Of a stretch of 64,000 nucleotides of DNA, positions 18,584 through 26,107 are shown in pieces. The notes beneath the pieces were generated by a model. The model made no database searches. It worked only from the letters and a program-made list of their open reading frames with translations, and was not told the DNA's origin. The stretch covers positions 34,624-98,623 of the forward strand of contig NZ_JAAIMY010000012.1 of NCBI RefSeq assembly GCF_013300825.1, written 5' to 3'. A program made the position numbers and the translations under genes. This stretch comes from Blautia wexlerae (GTDB lineage Bacteria; Bacillota; Clostridia; Lachnospirales; Lachnospiraceae). The first letter of the stretch is position 1, and each line of letters opens with the position of its first letter.

Positions 18584-19414
18584 TCAGAGATTTTTTATCT
18601 GTAGTAAGACAATGGAATCAAAAGTATCATTATGGTCGATCCACTGATAGGAGCCATTATATCTCTGGCAGATATCTTCAATAATAGAAAGTCCATATCC
18701 ATGAGAACCCGGTTCTGATTTCGTAGTCTTATGTGTAAAAGTTTGCATCGGGTTCTTGGTATTGTGCATATACACAGTCAGAAATCCGTTGGAAATGTTT
18801 GCAGACAGCCGGATTTCTGGATTAGGATTGCCGGAAGCGCTACAAGCTTCGATAGCGTTGTCCAGAAGATTAAAAAATATACTGCTCAGGTCAGCTATAT
18901 CAATGGAAATCTTTTCCGGTAAAAGGATTTCATAGGATACATGGATATGTTCCTGTTCTGCATGAAGCCGTTTCCCTTCCAGGATTGCCTGCAACAGGTT
19001 ATTTTGGCAGTAGGGATGAAAACGCTCCTTCTGAAAAGTCTGATTCAGATTTCTGATGGCAGTATCGGTCTGCTCATATTTTCCCTGTTCCAGGAGTGAC
19101 TGGAAGTCCTGAAGTCCCTGCACAGTTTTGATCTGAAAATCCTGAGTATCCTGTCTGCGGATCTGAAGACTGTAATCCTGTTCCTGTTTTAATTGTTTCT
19201 GTTTTTGGAGAAAAGCCAGTTCCATTTCAGCATTGGATTTCTTTAACACATCAGCAAGCACGCGGTATAAGAGAATACAGATAAGGATCATAAACACTGC
19301 CAGTATCAGAAACATATGATCAATTTTTTCTGTATAAATCGTAGACAGAAAATATAGCAGCTGGAATACAAAGAGGAAGAGGAATAAAGGAATCAATTTA
19401 AAGTTCTTTTTCAT
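18584..19414 (-). CDS. GHKL kinase half: ATPase domain, no phospho-acceptor His
   Basis: A 276-residue membrane protein with two N-terminal transmembrane helices (about 6-25 and 33-52) and a coiled-coil linker. Its H-box-like region reads RRQDTQDFQIKTVQG, with no His at the expected place (Gln91 instead) or anywhere in residues 60-110. A full GHKL ATP-binding domain follows, with N-box FNLLDNAIEA (181-190) and G-box GSHGYGLSII (236-245). The ATG at 19414 has GGAGGAG upstream and overlaps the preceding stop (ATGA). I infer that it phosphorylates the partner protein encoded just upstream. Confidence 0.8.
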   Translation of the reverse strand: MKKNFKLIPLFLFLFVFQLLYFLSTIYTEKIDHMFLILAVFMILICILLYRVLADVLKKSNAEMELAFLQKQKQLKQEQDYSLQIRRQDTQDFQIKTVQGLQDFQSLLEQGKYEQTDTAIRNLNQTFQKERFHPYCQNNLLQAILEGKRLHAEQEHIHVSYEILLPEKISIDIADLSSIFFNLLDNAIEACSASGNPNPEIRLSANISNGFLTVYMHNTKNPMQTFTHKTTKSEPGSHGYGLSIIEDICQRYNGSYQWIDHNDTFDSIVLLQIKNL

Positions 19415-20328
19415 GACTGCTCCTCCTCTGGTTGTTTTTCTTTTGGGCTGCAATTGAGCCTGGACAGAACAGAAGCGGTATATGTTTCTGCTTCCTTATA
19501 TTTTTTCATATCCATCAGATACATGACAGACATGATGTGATTCTCAATATCATGATTCCATTTCCGGAGACTGGCATATTCATTACTTAACTGAACGGAA
19601 TCGTTTATCTGCTTTTTCATTAACTCAATTTCCATTTTTTTCTGTAAATATTCCCTGTGCTGCTGGGCTAAAGAACGGACTGCACGCAGAAACAGCAGAT
19701 AACTGCCGATGCATATAATCCAGTAAATGATGCTCAGAGCCAGAACTGTTACGCTTTTTTCCTGAAGGGAAATTATAACATTGAGAAAAACAGGAGCGAT
19801 CAGTGGCAGTAACAGTTGTAAAAAGGTGAGTATTTTCAAATAATCTATACACTGTCGCAGGATTTCTGATATTTTCCAGAGAAGAAACAGGCCAAGCAGG
19901 ATGTTGGAGAGTTCAATGATGAAATATTCTGCAGGTGAACAGCTGGATATCAGATTGTGCGGAGTATAGATATGGGTCGGTATAAAAAGATTATGAAGTG
20001 CTATGAAAACACTGGTACATAAAATTTCCGGACAGATTATCAGCAACTGGAAAATAAAATAAACAGCTAATTTTTTCATAAAAGATGCCTGGAATAAAAA
20101 AAGTGTTACAAGAAATGTTGTAAGCTGAAATACGATTGTAATTCCATTATGCTGTGATTCACGCTTGAACCAAAATAACAATGCCATAAATACTGACAGA
20201 CACAAAAACAGTGGAAGTGAGATCTTGCGTTTGCAGGGCAGGATCCTGCAGTAAAAGTAAAACAGTCCAAAACACAGATAAAGGCTGGATAGAATACACA
20301 AAAATAGATTGATCATATGACTGCCCAT
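19411..20328 (-). CDS. AgrC-like kinase half: sensor and H-box, no ATPase
   Basis: A 305-residue protein with about six hydrophobic segments between residues 5 and 220, like peptide-sensing AgrC-type kinases. It has a helical linker and an H-box with RKWNHDIENHIMSV (His259, His264). It stops about 40 residues later, so the ATP-binding domain (about 130 residues) is missing. The downstream gene, overlapping by four bases, supplies an ATP-binding domain without the His. The start ATG directly follows the regulator's stop codon. The two proteins may form one functional kinase (inference). Confidence 0.78.
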   Translation of the reverse strand: MGSHMINLFLCILSSLYLCFGLFYFYCRILPCKRKISLPLFLCLSVFMALLFWFKRESQHNGITIVFQLTTFLVTLFLFQASFMKKLAVYFIFQLLIICPEILCTSVFIALHNLFIPTHIYTPHNLISSCSPAEYFIIELSNILLGLFLLWKISEILRQCIDYLKILTFLQLLLPLIAPVFLNVIISLQEKSVTVLALSIIYWIICIGSYLLFLRAVRSLAQQHREYLQKKMEIELMKKQINDSVQLSNEYASLRKWNHDIENHIMSVMYLMDMKKYKEAETYTASVLSRLNCSPKEKQPEEEQS

Positions 20329-21051
20329 TTACTGCACCTCTCTGTGACTGGCAAGCATCATGAAAGCAAAAGCGTCCTTAAACTGCTGGTAATAAGATCT
20401 GCTGACAGGGATCTCTGTATTATCAGAAAGTACAATGCCCTTATGACTGTAAGTACGTACAGCATGAAGATTGACGGCAAAGCTGTTATGGCAGAGACAG
20501 AAATCTGGTTTCATTCTTTCTGTAAGAGCTGTCAGTCTTTCTTTTGTTGTATATGTCCCTGTTCTGGTATAGATCGTGGTCTGCCTCAGATTCCGCTCCA
20601 GATAAAGAATATCGGAGCAGAGCACCTGATAATTGCGTGAATTTCCGGAGAAATACAGATATCGTGTATGCAGTTTCTCAAGCTTCTGGCACGCTGTTCT
20701 CAGAGCCAGAGGAAGATACTTTTCCATCTGCTGTTTATGGATAAAGTAAGTGTGTTCTGTCTCATATACTGCGGTAGTATATTGCAGATACTGGCTGATA
20801 AAAATGATCTGAGTATCCGGGCTGACATGGTTGATCTTTTCTGCAAGTGAGATACCATTTACGGTGTCAGAACCAAGATCAATATCCGTCAGTACAATGG
20901 AATAAGGGCATCCGTTTTCAGCAGCAGCCCGGAGAAATTCATCACCGGATATAAAATGTGTTATTTCAAAAGCTCCCGGAGGATACTTTTGCAGAATAGT
21001 ATGTATTATTTCATAATGTGAAGGGTTGTCTTCGCAGATTGCAAGTTTCAA
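20329..21051 (-). CDS. LytTR-family response regulator
   Basis: A protein of about 240 residues. A receiver domain (1-120) has acidic pocket ICEDN and probable phospho-acceptor Asp56 in VLTDIDLG. A LytTR DNA-binding domain (about 135-235) has the stretches YLERNLRQTTIYT and FCLCHNSFAVNLHAV. I place the start at TTG 21051, after AAAGGAG, since LKLAICEDN is the family N-terminus; the frame is open to 21183. It heads the operon with both kinase halves and the AraC gene. Its binding sites may be at 21216-21250 and 23422-23456. Confidence 0.85.
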   Translation of the reverse strand: MKLAICEDNPSHYEIIHTILQKYPPGAFEITHFISGDEFLRAAAENGCPYSIVLTDIDLGSDTVNGISLAEKINHVSPDTQIIFISQYLQYTTAVYETEHTYFIHKQQMEKYLPLALRTACQKLEKLHTRYLYFSGNSRNYQVLCSDILYLERNLRQTTIYTRTGTYTTKERLTALTERMKPDFCLCHNSFAVNLHAVRTYSHKGIVLSDNTEIPVSRSYYQQFKDAFAFMMLASHREVQ

Positions 21052-21215
21052 AATTGGATTAAGCTCCTTTGGATTAAAGTGGTGGTAGTTTCTTATGTCA
21101 GTGACAATATCTGTCGGATATGACAGATGGATAAAATGAATTGTATTTCCAATAATCATACTATAAAAAATGACAGGATGCAATTTGTCTGTGAGGAAGA
21201 TTGGAAAAAATGGTT

Positions 21216-21281
21216 AAATATGTAGTGAAATATAGTTGTTTGTGTGAATGCATGCGATTTCGGGAGTCTGTGTGATACAAT
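21216..21281 (+). promoter_or_regulatory. probable LytTR-type promoter 1
   Basis: A 35-base element (21216-21250, with AAATATGTAG and ATAGTTGTTT) is followed by exactly 25 bases and TACAAT (21276-21281). There is no good -35 box, which suggests activation by a bound protein. The same element, spacing and -10 recur at 23422-23487. A GGTT upstream (21212-21215) and the AGTT within the element are 22 bases apart, the usual spacing of LytTR direct repeats. Confidence 0.6.
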
Positions 21282-21437
21282 CAGGATATGGAAACAAGGA
21301 AGCGGTTTTAGAATTTTGTACGTGAAAAAAATTATTATTCCTGGTACTTTCAAGCGCTGAATATAGAATATATGTGAAAGCGGTATTGTTTCCATGGGAG
21401 AAGAAAAATATATAAGAATGACTGTCTGAAAATCATT

Positions 21438-21506
21438 ATGTACATATATAAAGTGATTGGAAGTATCGGGAAACTTCTGGCAATAACACAAATGACGAAG
21501 GAATAG
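21438..21506 (+). CDS. possible 22-residue peptide
   Basis: A short reading frame in the transcript between promoter 1 and its terminator. The product contains KVIGSIGKLLAIT, which is amphipathic and recalls the leader part of AgrD-type signal peptides, but it has no Cys and ends soon after. No ribosome binding site is visible, so the transcript may be a non-coding RNA. The remaining bases of the gap 21282-21613 hold no other supported gene. Confidence 0.22.
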   Translation: MYIYKVIGSIGKLLAITQMTKE

Positions 21507-21516
21507 ACAGAGAGTG

Positions 21517-21563
21517 GGAATGGGTTAGCTTACAAGAGCTTCCCATTCCTGCTTTTCTTTTTT
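21517..21563 (+). terminator. terminator of the small transcript
   Basis: GGAATGGG pairs perfectly with CCCATTCC, with an inner AGCT/AGCT stem and a T-rich tail from 21553. The tail is on the plus strand only, so it ends a plus-strand transcript, fitting the promoter at 21216-21281. Predicted transcript length is about 275 bases. Confidence 0.7.
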
Positions 21564-21613
21564 GCATAGATAATCGGTAAGATGTTCTTCGTAAAGGACA
21601 ATCAGTCCCTTTG

Positions 21614-23203
21614 TTATTTTTCGGAGTATTTTTCGATTACACAATTATGCGTTTTCTGCTTCTTATCATAAGAAATTCCAACAAGCAAAATATTGTCAGT
21701 ATAATTTACAACAGCCTCAGGGTACTGCCTGTTTTTTATCTGCCGGATTGCGGTCTGGGCATTTTGATTCCATTTTAACTCAACAACAAGCGCAGGGTAA
21801 TCTCTGGAATATTCTGGCTTTGGAAGGTAGACAAAATCTGTAAAACCTCTGCCTGCAGGAAATTCACGTATGGGTTTAAAATAATACCGCATAGTGCTGA
21901 GATAACTGATGGACAGAATGCTGCTGAGGGAGTTTTCGTTGTTGTACTGAATAGCCGAAGCGTATTCATTGTGTATTTTTTCAATGGATCTGGCCACAGT
22001 GTCTGCGTCCATGTCCAGAGTGGCATCCAGCAGCTCTGAGGATTCCTGCTGGAATGTCAGAAATTCATTCCATTTCTTTCGTTTAACAGCTTTGGCAAGT
22101 TCCTGACGGATTTCTTCGTTTGGAACAAATGCAGAATGAGTATCCTGATCATAACCCAGATAACCCAGATGGATCAGGCAGGTAAGAACATCATCTCTGC
22201 AGGTAAAGTTCACCATATCATTCTGGAAAGTCGTAGGATCGATTTCTACGGAATTACCGGACAACATTTCGATAATGGCAGTTTTGAGTCCGTCAAAATC
22301 CATATTGATCAGAGGCACAATTGCTTCGTAGGTTCCGGTATCCGACCAGTAACTTTGGAATTTATTCCAGATCATCAATTCTACTACTGCTTTAGGATTG
22401 TATACCTGATATTGCTCCAGTAGATAACCGTCATACCAGTGTTTGATTTTGGAGAAATCCCGGTGGTATTTTTCACAGAGCATTTGTACTTCTTCTTCCG
22501 TAAAGCCAATATATTTGGAAAAAATCCTGGCGTCAGTCATTGTAAACTCCGCAAAATTGTTCAGAGCTGACTGTGTTTTGATTTTCTTGATTGGAAGAAT
22601 CCCGGTGAGGTAAGCCAGTTGGATATATTTGGTAGGTTCAGAACCTTTGAACATACCGCGAAGAAAGTTGATGTATTCCTCCTGGACTGCCAGGTCGGTA
22701 GAAGCATCTCGGATCAAAACATCCCATTCATCAATAATTACTACGAACTTTTGACCAGTGGCAGTGTTAATGCAGGACAGAGCCTCAGGCAGAGAGTTTA
22801 TGGAGTCAGGCAGAATTTCAGGGTAATAATTCCTTAATTCCAGGATTGTTTTCTCGGTAATGTAGGAAACTACATTCTCCGGACCGCCGGCTGGTTCCAT
22901 ACACCATTGAATATCCAGATGGATCACATCATATTGATTTAAATATTTCGTGAAATCAGGTGCCTGACCGATTTCCAGAGATGAGAACATTTCTTCGGAA
23001 CTACAGCCTTTACAGTAATATGCGGTGAGCATATCGGCAGTAATGGATTTCCCGAACCTGCGGGGGCGACTGTTGCATATGAATTTCGCGGTGGTATCCA
23101 TAACTTTATTTGTATATGCCAGCAAGCCGGTTTTATCTACATAGATTTCTGAATTCAGCGCAACCTGAAAAGCACTGTTTCCGGAATTTACAAATCGTCC
23201 CAT
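21614..23203 (-). CDS. AAA-ATPase / PD-(D/E)XK nuclease-like protein
   Basis: A 529-residue protein of a family abundant in gut Clostridia and Bacteroidetes. An N-terminal AAA-ATPase-like domain has the modified P-loop NSRPRRFGKSI (about 44-54) and a Walker-B-like VVIIDEWDVL. A C-terminal DUF1703-type nuclease-like domain has YPALVVELKWN (the D-ExK core). The cellular role of the family is not established; defence or mobile-element ties are suspected. AAGGAG precedes the start. Its promoter is nearly duplicated in front of the antitoxin at 26054. Confidence 0.85.
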   Translation of the reverse strand: MGRFVNSGNSAFQVALNSEIYVDKTGLLAYTNKVMDTTAKFICNSRPRRFGKSITADMLTAYYCKGCSSEEMFSSLEIGQAPDFTKYLNQYDVIHLDIQWCMEPAGGPENVVSYITEKTILELRNYYPEILPDSINSLPEALSCINTATGQKFVVIIDEWDVLIRDASTDLAVQEEYINFLRGMFKGSEPTKYIQLAYLTGILPIKKIKTQSALNNFAEFTMTDARIFSKYIGFTEEEVQMLCEKYHRDFSKIKHWYDGYLLEQYQVYNPKAVVELMIWNKFQSYWSDTGTYEAIVPLINMDFDGLKTAIIEMLSGNSVEIDPTTFQNDMVNFTCRDDVLTCLIHLGYLGYDQDTHSAFVPNEEIRQELAKAVKRKKWNEFLTFQQESSELLDATLDMDADTVARSIEKIHNEYASAIQYNNENSLSSILSISYLSTMRYYFKPIREFPAGRGFTDFVYLPKPEYSRDYPALVVELKWNQNAQTAIRQIKNRQYPEAVVNYTDNILLVGISYDKKQKTHNCVIEKYSEK

Positions 23204-23247
23204 GGAAATGACTCCTTTCTGTTTAGTGGCTTTTTATTATGTATACG

Positions 23248-23316
23248 GCTTGGTTTCTTTATTATATTGTAAAATGCTATATTCAGAATGTCAATGAGAC
23301 ATGGAAAAGATATCTG
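23248..23316 (-). promoter_or_regulatory. promoter of the AAA-ATPase gene, copy A of a duplicated block
   Basis: On the minus strand TTGACA (23289-23294) and TACAAT (23266-23271) are 17 bases apart. The block (GCTTGGTTTCTTT, TTATATTGT, GAATGTCAAT, AAGATATCTGA in plus order) reappears at 26108-26176 before the antitoxin gene. Confidence 0.75.
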
Positions 23317-23362
23317 ACATCTGATACGGGAATGCAAGCTCCCTTTGATAAACTGCGGAGCA

Positions 23363-23413
23363 GTTATCCGGTGTAGAGCTGCGTAGCGAAGCGGATTGCG
23401 AATATCCACTTGA
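23363..23413. repeat. 51-base dispersed repeat, copy 2
   Basis: It matches 12421-12471 with four differences in 51 bases. Here it sits just upstream of the second LytTR-type promoter. Confidence 0.75.
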
Positions 23414-23421
23414 TATGCTCT

Positions 23422-23487
23422 AAATATGTAGCAAAATATGGTTATTTATGTAAATGGGAAAAATATGTGACAAAAATATGTTACAAT
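23422..23487 (+). promoter_or_regulatory. probable LytTR-type promoter 2
   Basis: The element at 23422-23456 matches 21216-21250 at 29 of 35 positions, all differences being transitions. It is again followed by 25 bases and TACAAT (23482-23487). It points at the secreted protein genes at 23774 and 24723. Confidence 0.6.
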
Positions 23488-23554
23488 TTATATTGCGGAG
23501 TTATATGGTAAGAAAGAAGGTCAGGATATAGATCTAGATATAATTATAAATTCT

Positions 23555-23719
23555 CTAGTACATCGTTTCGTAAATAACTATACCAATCGCGCAGGATGCG
23601 GATTCGAGTGTGCAGATAAAAAAACGCAGGCGTAGCGGGCTACGCTGAGGCTTTTTTATCTGTGCAATCGGATTCGCAGACAAGTGAGTGGTATAGTTAT
23701 TTCGAAAACGATGTACTAG
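23555..23719. mobile_element. 165-bp long palindrome, MITE-like
   Basis: The ends CTAGTACATCGTTT and AAACGATGTACTAG begin 31-base inverted arms that match except for a small offset. Inside is a second hairpin (GCAGATAAAAAA with TTTTTTATCTGTGC and GGCGTAGC with GCTACGC). No coding capacity is seen and no clear target duplication. It lies in the leader of the gene at 23774 and may be a miniature transposable element or a structured leader. Confidence 0.6.
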
Positions 23720-23773
23720 GAGTATATTGGTATATAGAAAAATAAACCACAAGATGAATATATGGAGGAAACT

Positions 23774-24664
23774 ATGGCAAGAAGTAAATGTAACTTTCAA
23801 CTATCACTAATACTTATAATGTTAATACTGGGCCTGGGTCTGATAAAAACTCATCCTATCAGTGCAGCCAGTTCCATACCGGTAGATTTGAAAACAGGTT
23901 ATGCATATACCTATTACGATGTTACCGGTGATGGAAGAAAAGATAATTTTACAGTAAAGGCAGTCAGTCTGGATACTTATTATACTGGTGATGGATATTA
24001 TAATGCAGTTTATCTTTGCGTAAATGGAAAAGGGCAATACATAAAACTTAAAAATATGCAAATGCCATTTTTCAGCCTGAAAGCCAGATTATATATCTTT
24101 GATAATGCCAGACCATTATTATATCTTAGTGCCACGAGTGATAATGATCATAAATTTATAAATGGTATTTTGAGATATAAAAATGGTAGATGGAAATATC
24201 TGTTAGATATGACGAAGGCTTTTGGAGATTATAAAGATTATGCCCGCGGTGAAGTAATCGACAACAGCGGAAATAATCTGAAAGTACGCTATGAAGTTAT
24301 GTGCTGGACGATAGGTTTCTGCAGGCTGGACTACACATATATCTATAAAAATGGTGTGTTAAAACCTGCGAGCAGTTATGGAAAAATAATTGATTATCGT
24401 ACCATGTATAATGGCATGTATAATGGTGATCGTACACTTGTAGCCAATAAATCAATTCGGGCATATAAAAAGTGCGGAGGCGGTGGAACATCTTTTGTTC
24501 TTCGAAAAGGAAACAAAGCAGTTGTGCAAAAATGGAGATACACTGGGGGCAGACTTTATATCCGCTTAAAATGTGGATCAAAGACCGGCTGGATTAACGG
24601 GCAGAAACAGAAAAATTTTGTATCTTCAAAACAGCAGTGGTTTTCCAATCTTCTATATGTATAA
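23774..24664 (+). CDS. secreted protein of unknown function (A)
   Basis: A 296-residue exported protein. The signal peptide spans about 1-33 (LILIMLILGLGLIKT then cleavage near ISAAS). The body contains an aspartate-rich strand-loop (YYDVTGDGRKDNFTVK) that recalls calcium-binding or FG-GAP-like loops. The C-terminal 70 residues (SIRAYKKCGGGGTSFVL, GSKTGWING) look like a bacterial SH3 module. The ATG at 23774 is chosen because the ATG at 23762 overlaps GGAGGA. No family recognised. Confidence 0.7.
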   Translation: MARSKCNFQLSLILIMLILGLGLIKTHPISAASSIPVDLKTGYAYTYYDVTGDGRKDNFTVKAVSLDTYYTGDGYYNAVYLCVNGKGQYIKLKNMQMPFFSLKARLYIFDNARPLLYLSATSDNDHKFINGILRYKNGRWKYLLDMTKAFGDYKDYARGEVIDNSGNNLKVRYEVMCWTIGFCRLDYTYIYKNGVLKPASSYGKIIDYRTMYNGMYNGDRTLVANKSIRAYKKCGGGGTSFVLRKGNKAVVQKWRYTGGRLYIRLKCGSKTGWINGQKQKNFVSSKQQWFSNLLYV

Positions 24665-24722
24665 GCAGAATGTGATTTATAGGCAGGTACAGGGATTTAT
24701 TCAGATGGCAGGAGACAGAAAA

Positions 24723-25397
24723 ATGAATATGAAAAGAATATTTCAAAAAATAATTGTGGTATTATTGGCAGCAGTGTTATGGATATTACCGATACAATCT
24801 GTACAGGCAGCTGGTATGTCATATAGTAAGGCGTCACAGTTATATACTGAGGCACAGTGCCAATGGATTGCTCATCCTCGAAAAGTTAAAATAACTGATG
24901 ATCTGCGGGCCCGTTCAGGATGGTTTGGAAATGATACAGGAAAAAAAGTAGACTTACACAGGCCATTTTGTTCGGATATGTCCTATTGGATACGGACGGA
25001 TTTGAGCGGAGATGGAGTACCGGAATATCTTGCAGTGATACCGGGTGGTCAATTGATAATCCTGACAATCTATAAAAATAAAGTAAAGGTTCTGGCTGTT
25101 TTGCAGACTACAAGTATCATGCCGGACGTTTATTATAACCGTCAGAATAATACATTTACGATTGCCGCTTCAATAACAGCACGGCTTACATCCAGAAATG
25201 TATATAAAATCCAGAAAGGAAAACTGTACCGTCTGGCAACATTATCAGATGCTATAGGGCAGATGAATGGATATGGTTATGTACCCGTCAACAGATATTT
25301 AAATGGGAAACAGGTTTCTAAGAGCAAATATAACAGATATTACAAAAAATACTGTAAAAATATGCAAATTATTAACTGGAAGGGAGCGCAGGAATAA
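24723..25397 (+). CDS. secreted protein of unknown function (B)
   Basis: A 224-residue exported protein with a signal peptide (about 1-28, hydrophobic IVVLLAAVLWILPI, cut after VQA). Like its upstream neighbour it has an Asp-rich loop (RTDLSGDGVPEYLAV), suggesting a related fold. AGGAGA lies before ATG 24723; the frame is open upstream into the previous gene. It follows gene A by 58 bases and is likely cotranscribed from promoter 2. Function unknown. Confidence 0.7.
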   Translation: MNMKRIFQKIIVVLLAAVLWILPIQSVQAAGMSYSKASQLYTEAQCQWIAHPRKVKITDDLRARSGWFGNDTGKKVDLHRPFCSDMSYWIRTDLSGDGVPEYLAVIPGGQLIILTIYKNKVKVLAVLQTTSIMPDVYYNRQNNTFTIAASITARLTSRNVYKIQKGKLYRLATLSDAIGQMNGYGYVPVNRYLNGKQVSKSKYNRYYKKYCKNMQIINWKGAQE

Positions 25398-25411
25398 ATT
25401 TTGTCAATAAA

Positions 25412-25451
25412 ATAATCCCCTGGAAGTACTGATTAACTTCTGGGGGATTAT
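25412..25451 (+). terminator. hairpin after secreted protein B
   Basis: ATAATCCCC and GGAAGT pair with AACTTC and GGGGATTAT. No long T run follows, so termination is probable but not certain. Confidence 0.55.
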
Positions 25452-25497
25452 CTTATGAGAGAGTCTCTCTTATGATACAAATATGTACTGTTATATA

Positions 25498-25671
25498 GTG
25501 CGTATAACGTTTTAATTCCTCGTAAAAATTTTCTCTGGTTCCTGCCAGATCACCTGTCTTTTAATCTTCACATATCATTTCAATAGCTTCTTTGTACAGA
25601 GATTTCAGCTTTTTATCGTTGAGTTTTTTCAGAAATTTTGCTGCTGGTGGAAGGATCTGTACCTGTGTCAT
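25498..25671 (-). pseudogene. broken RelE-type toxin
   Basis: The start ATG overlaps the antitoxin stop (ATGA). The product begins MTQVQILPPAAKFLKKLNDK, as in RelE/YafQ-like toxins, runs 36 residues to a TAA at 25561, then continues in the same frame with KTGDLAGTRENFYEELKRY. In intact relatives, as I recall, KTGDLAG is in the middle and AGTRENFYEELK at the C-terminus. So the gene has an in-frame stop and internal deletions, the second between two AG-coding stretches. It is likely inactive. Confidence 0.7.
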
Positions 25672-26054
25672 TTTTCATCCTCCGTTCCGAAAACATCCTC
25701 TAGGGAGTATCCTTCTGATTTAGATTCTGCGACCCGGTCTGCTTCGGCAAGCATTGCTTCAACTGCCGGACGGACTTTTCGCTGTGCCTGTTTAAATTTC
25801 TCGAGTAATTCTTCACCGCTATATCCCTGTCTGATCAGATCGGCAAGAATCTGTTCGGCAAATTTACCACTGGTATTTTCTTTAACAGGGCGTAAAATCA
25901 GTTCGTTGCCACGCATAATACATTCTGCTTCTGTATTAAAACCCAGAAGCGTAAAAAATTTCTGTGGGATAGTAATCTGGCGTTTAGATGAAATACTGAC
26001 TTTTTTTGATTCCATGGATGCGTTGCCTTTCAATGGGATTGTTGCTGTTGGCAT
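25668..26054 (-). CDS. AbrB/SpoVT-type antitoxin
   Basis: A 128-residue protein with an N-terminal AbrB/MazE-type DNA-binding hairpin (KKVSISSKRQITIPQKFF, about 17-34, continuing to RGNELILRPV). The helical, charged C-terminus (about 60-128) is the likely toxin-binding part. GGAGG precedes the start. Its partner toxin directly downstream is broken, so it may persist as an orphan that still represses its own promoter or protects against related toxins. Confidence 0.85.
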   Translation of the reverse strand: MPTATIPLKGNASMESKKVSISSKRQITIPQKFFTLLGFNTEAECIMRGNELILRPVKENTSGKFAEQILADLIRQGYSGEELLEKFKQAQRKVRPAVEAMLAEADRVAESKSEGYSLEDVFGTEDEK

Positions 26055-26107
26055 TTGTGTATGCCTCCTTCCTATTTTATGTTCATTTATTCTGTAATAT
26101 ACATGTT

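Noticed and set aside
21156..21491. 111-codon minus-strand frame upstream of the response regulator
   Set aside because: It overlaps the small plus-strand transcript and promoter element, lacks a ribosome site and has no plausible signal or coding pattern.
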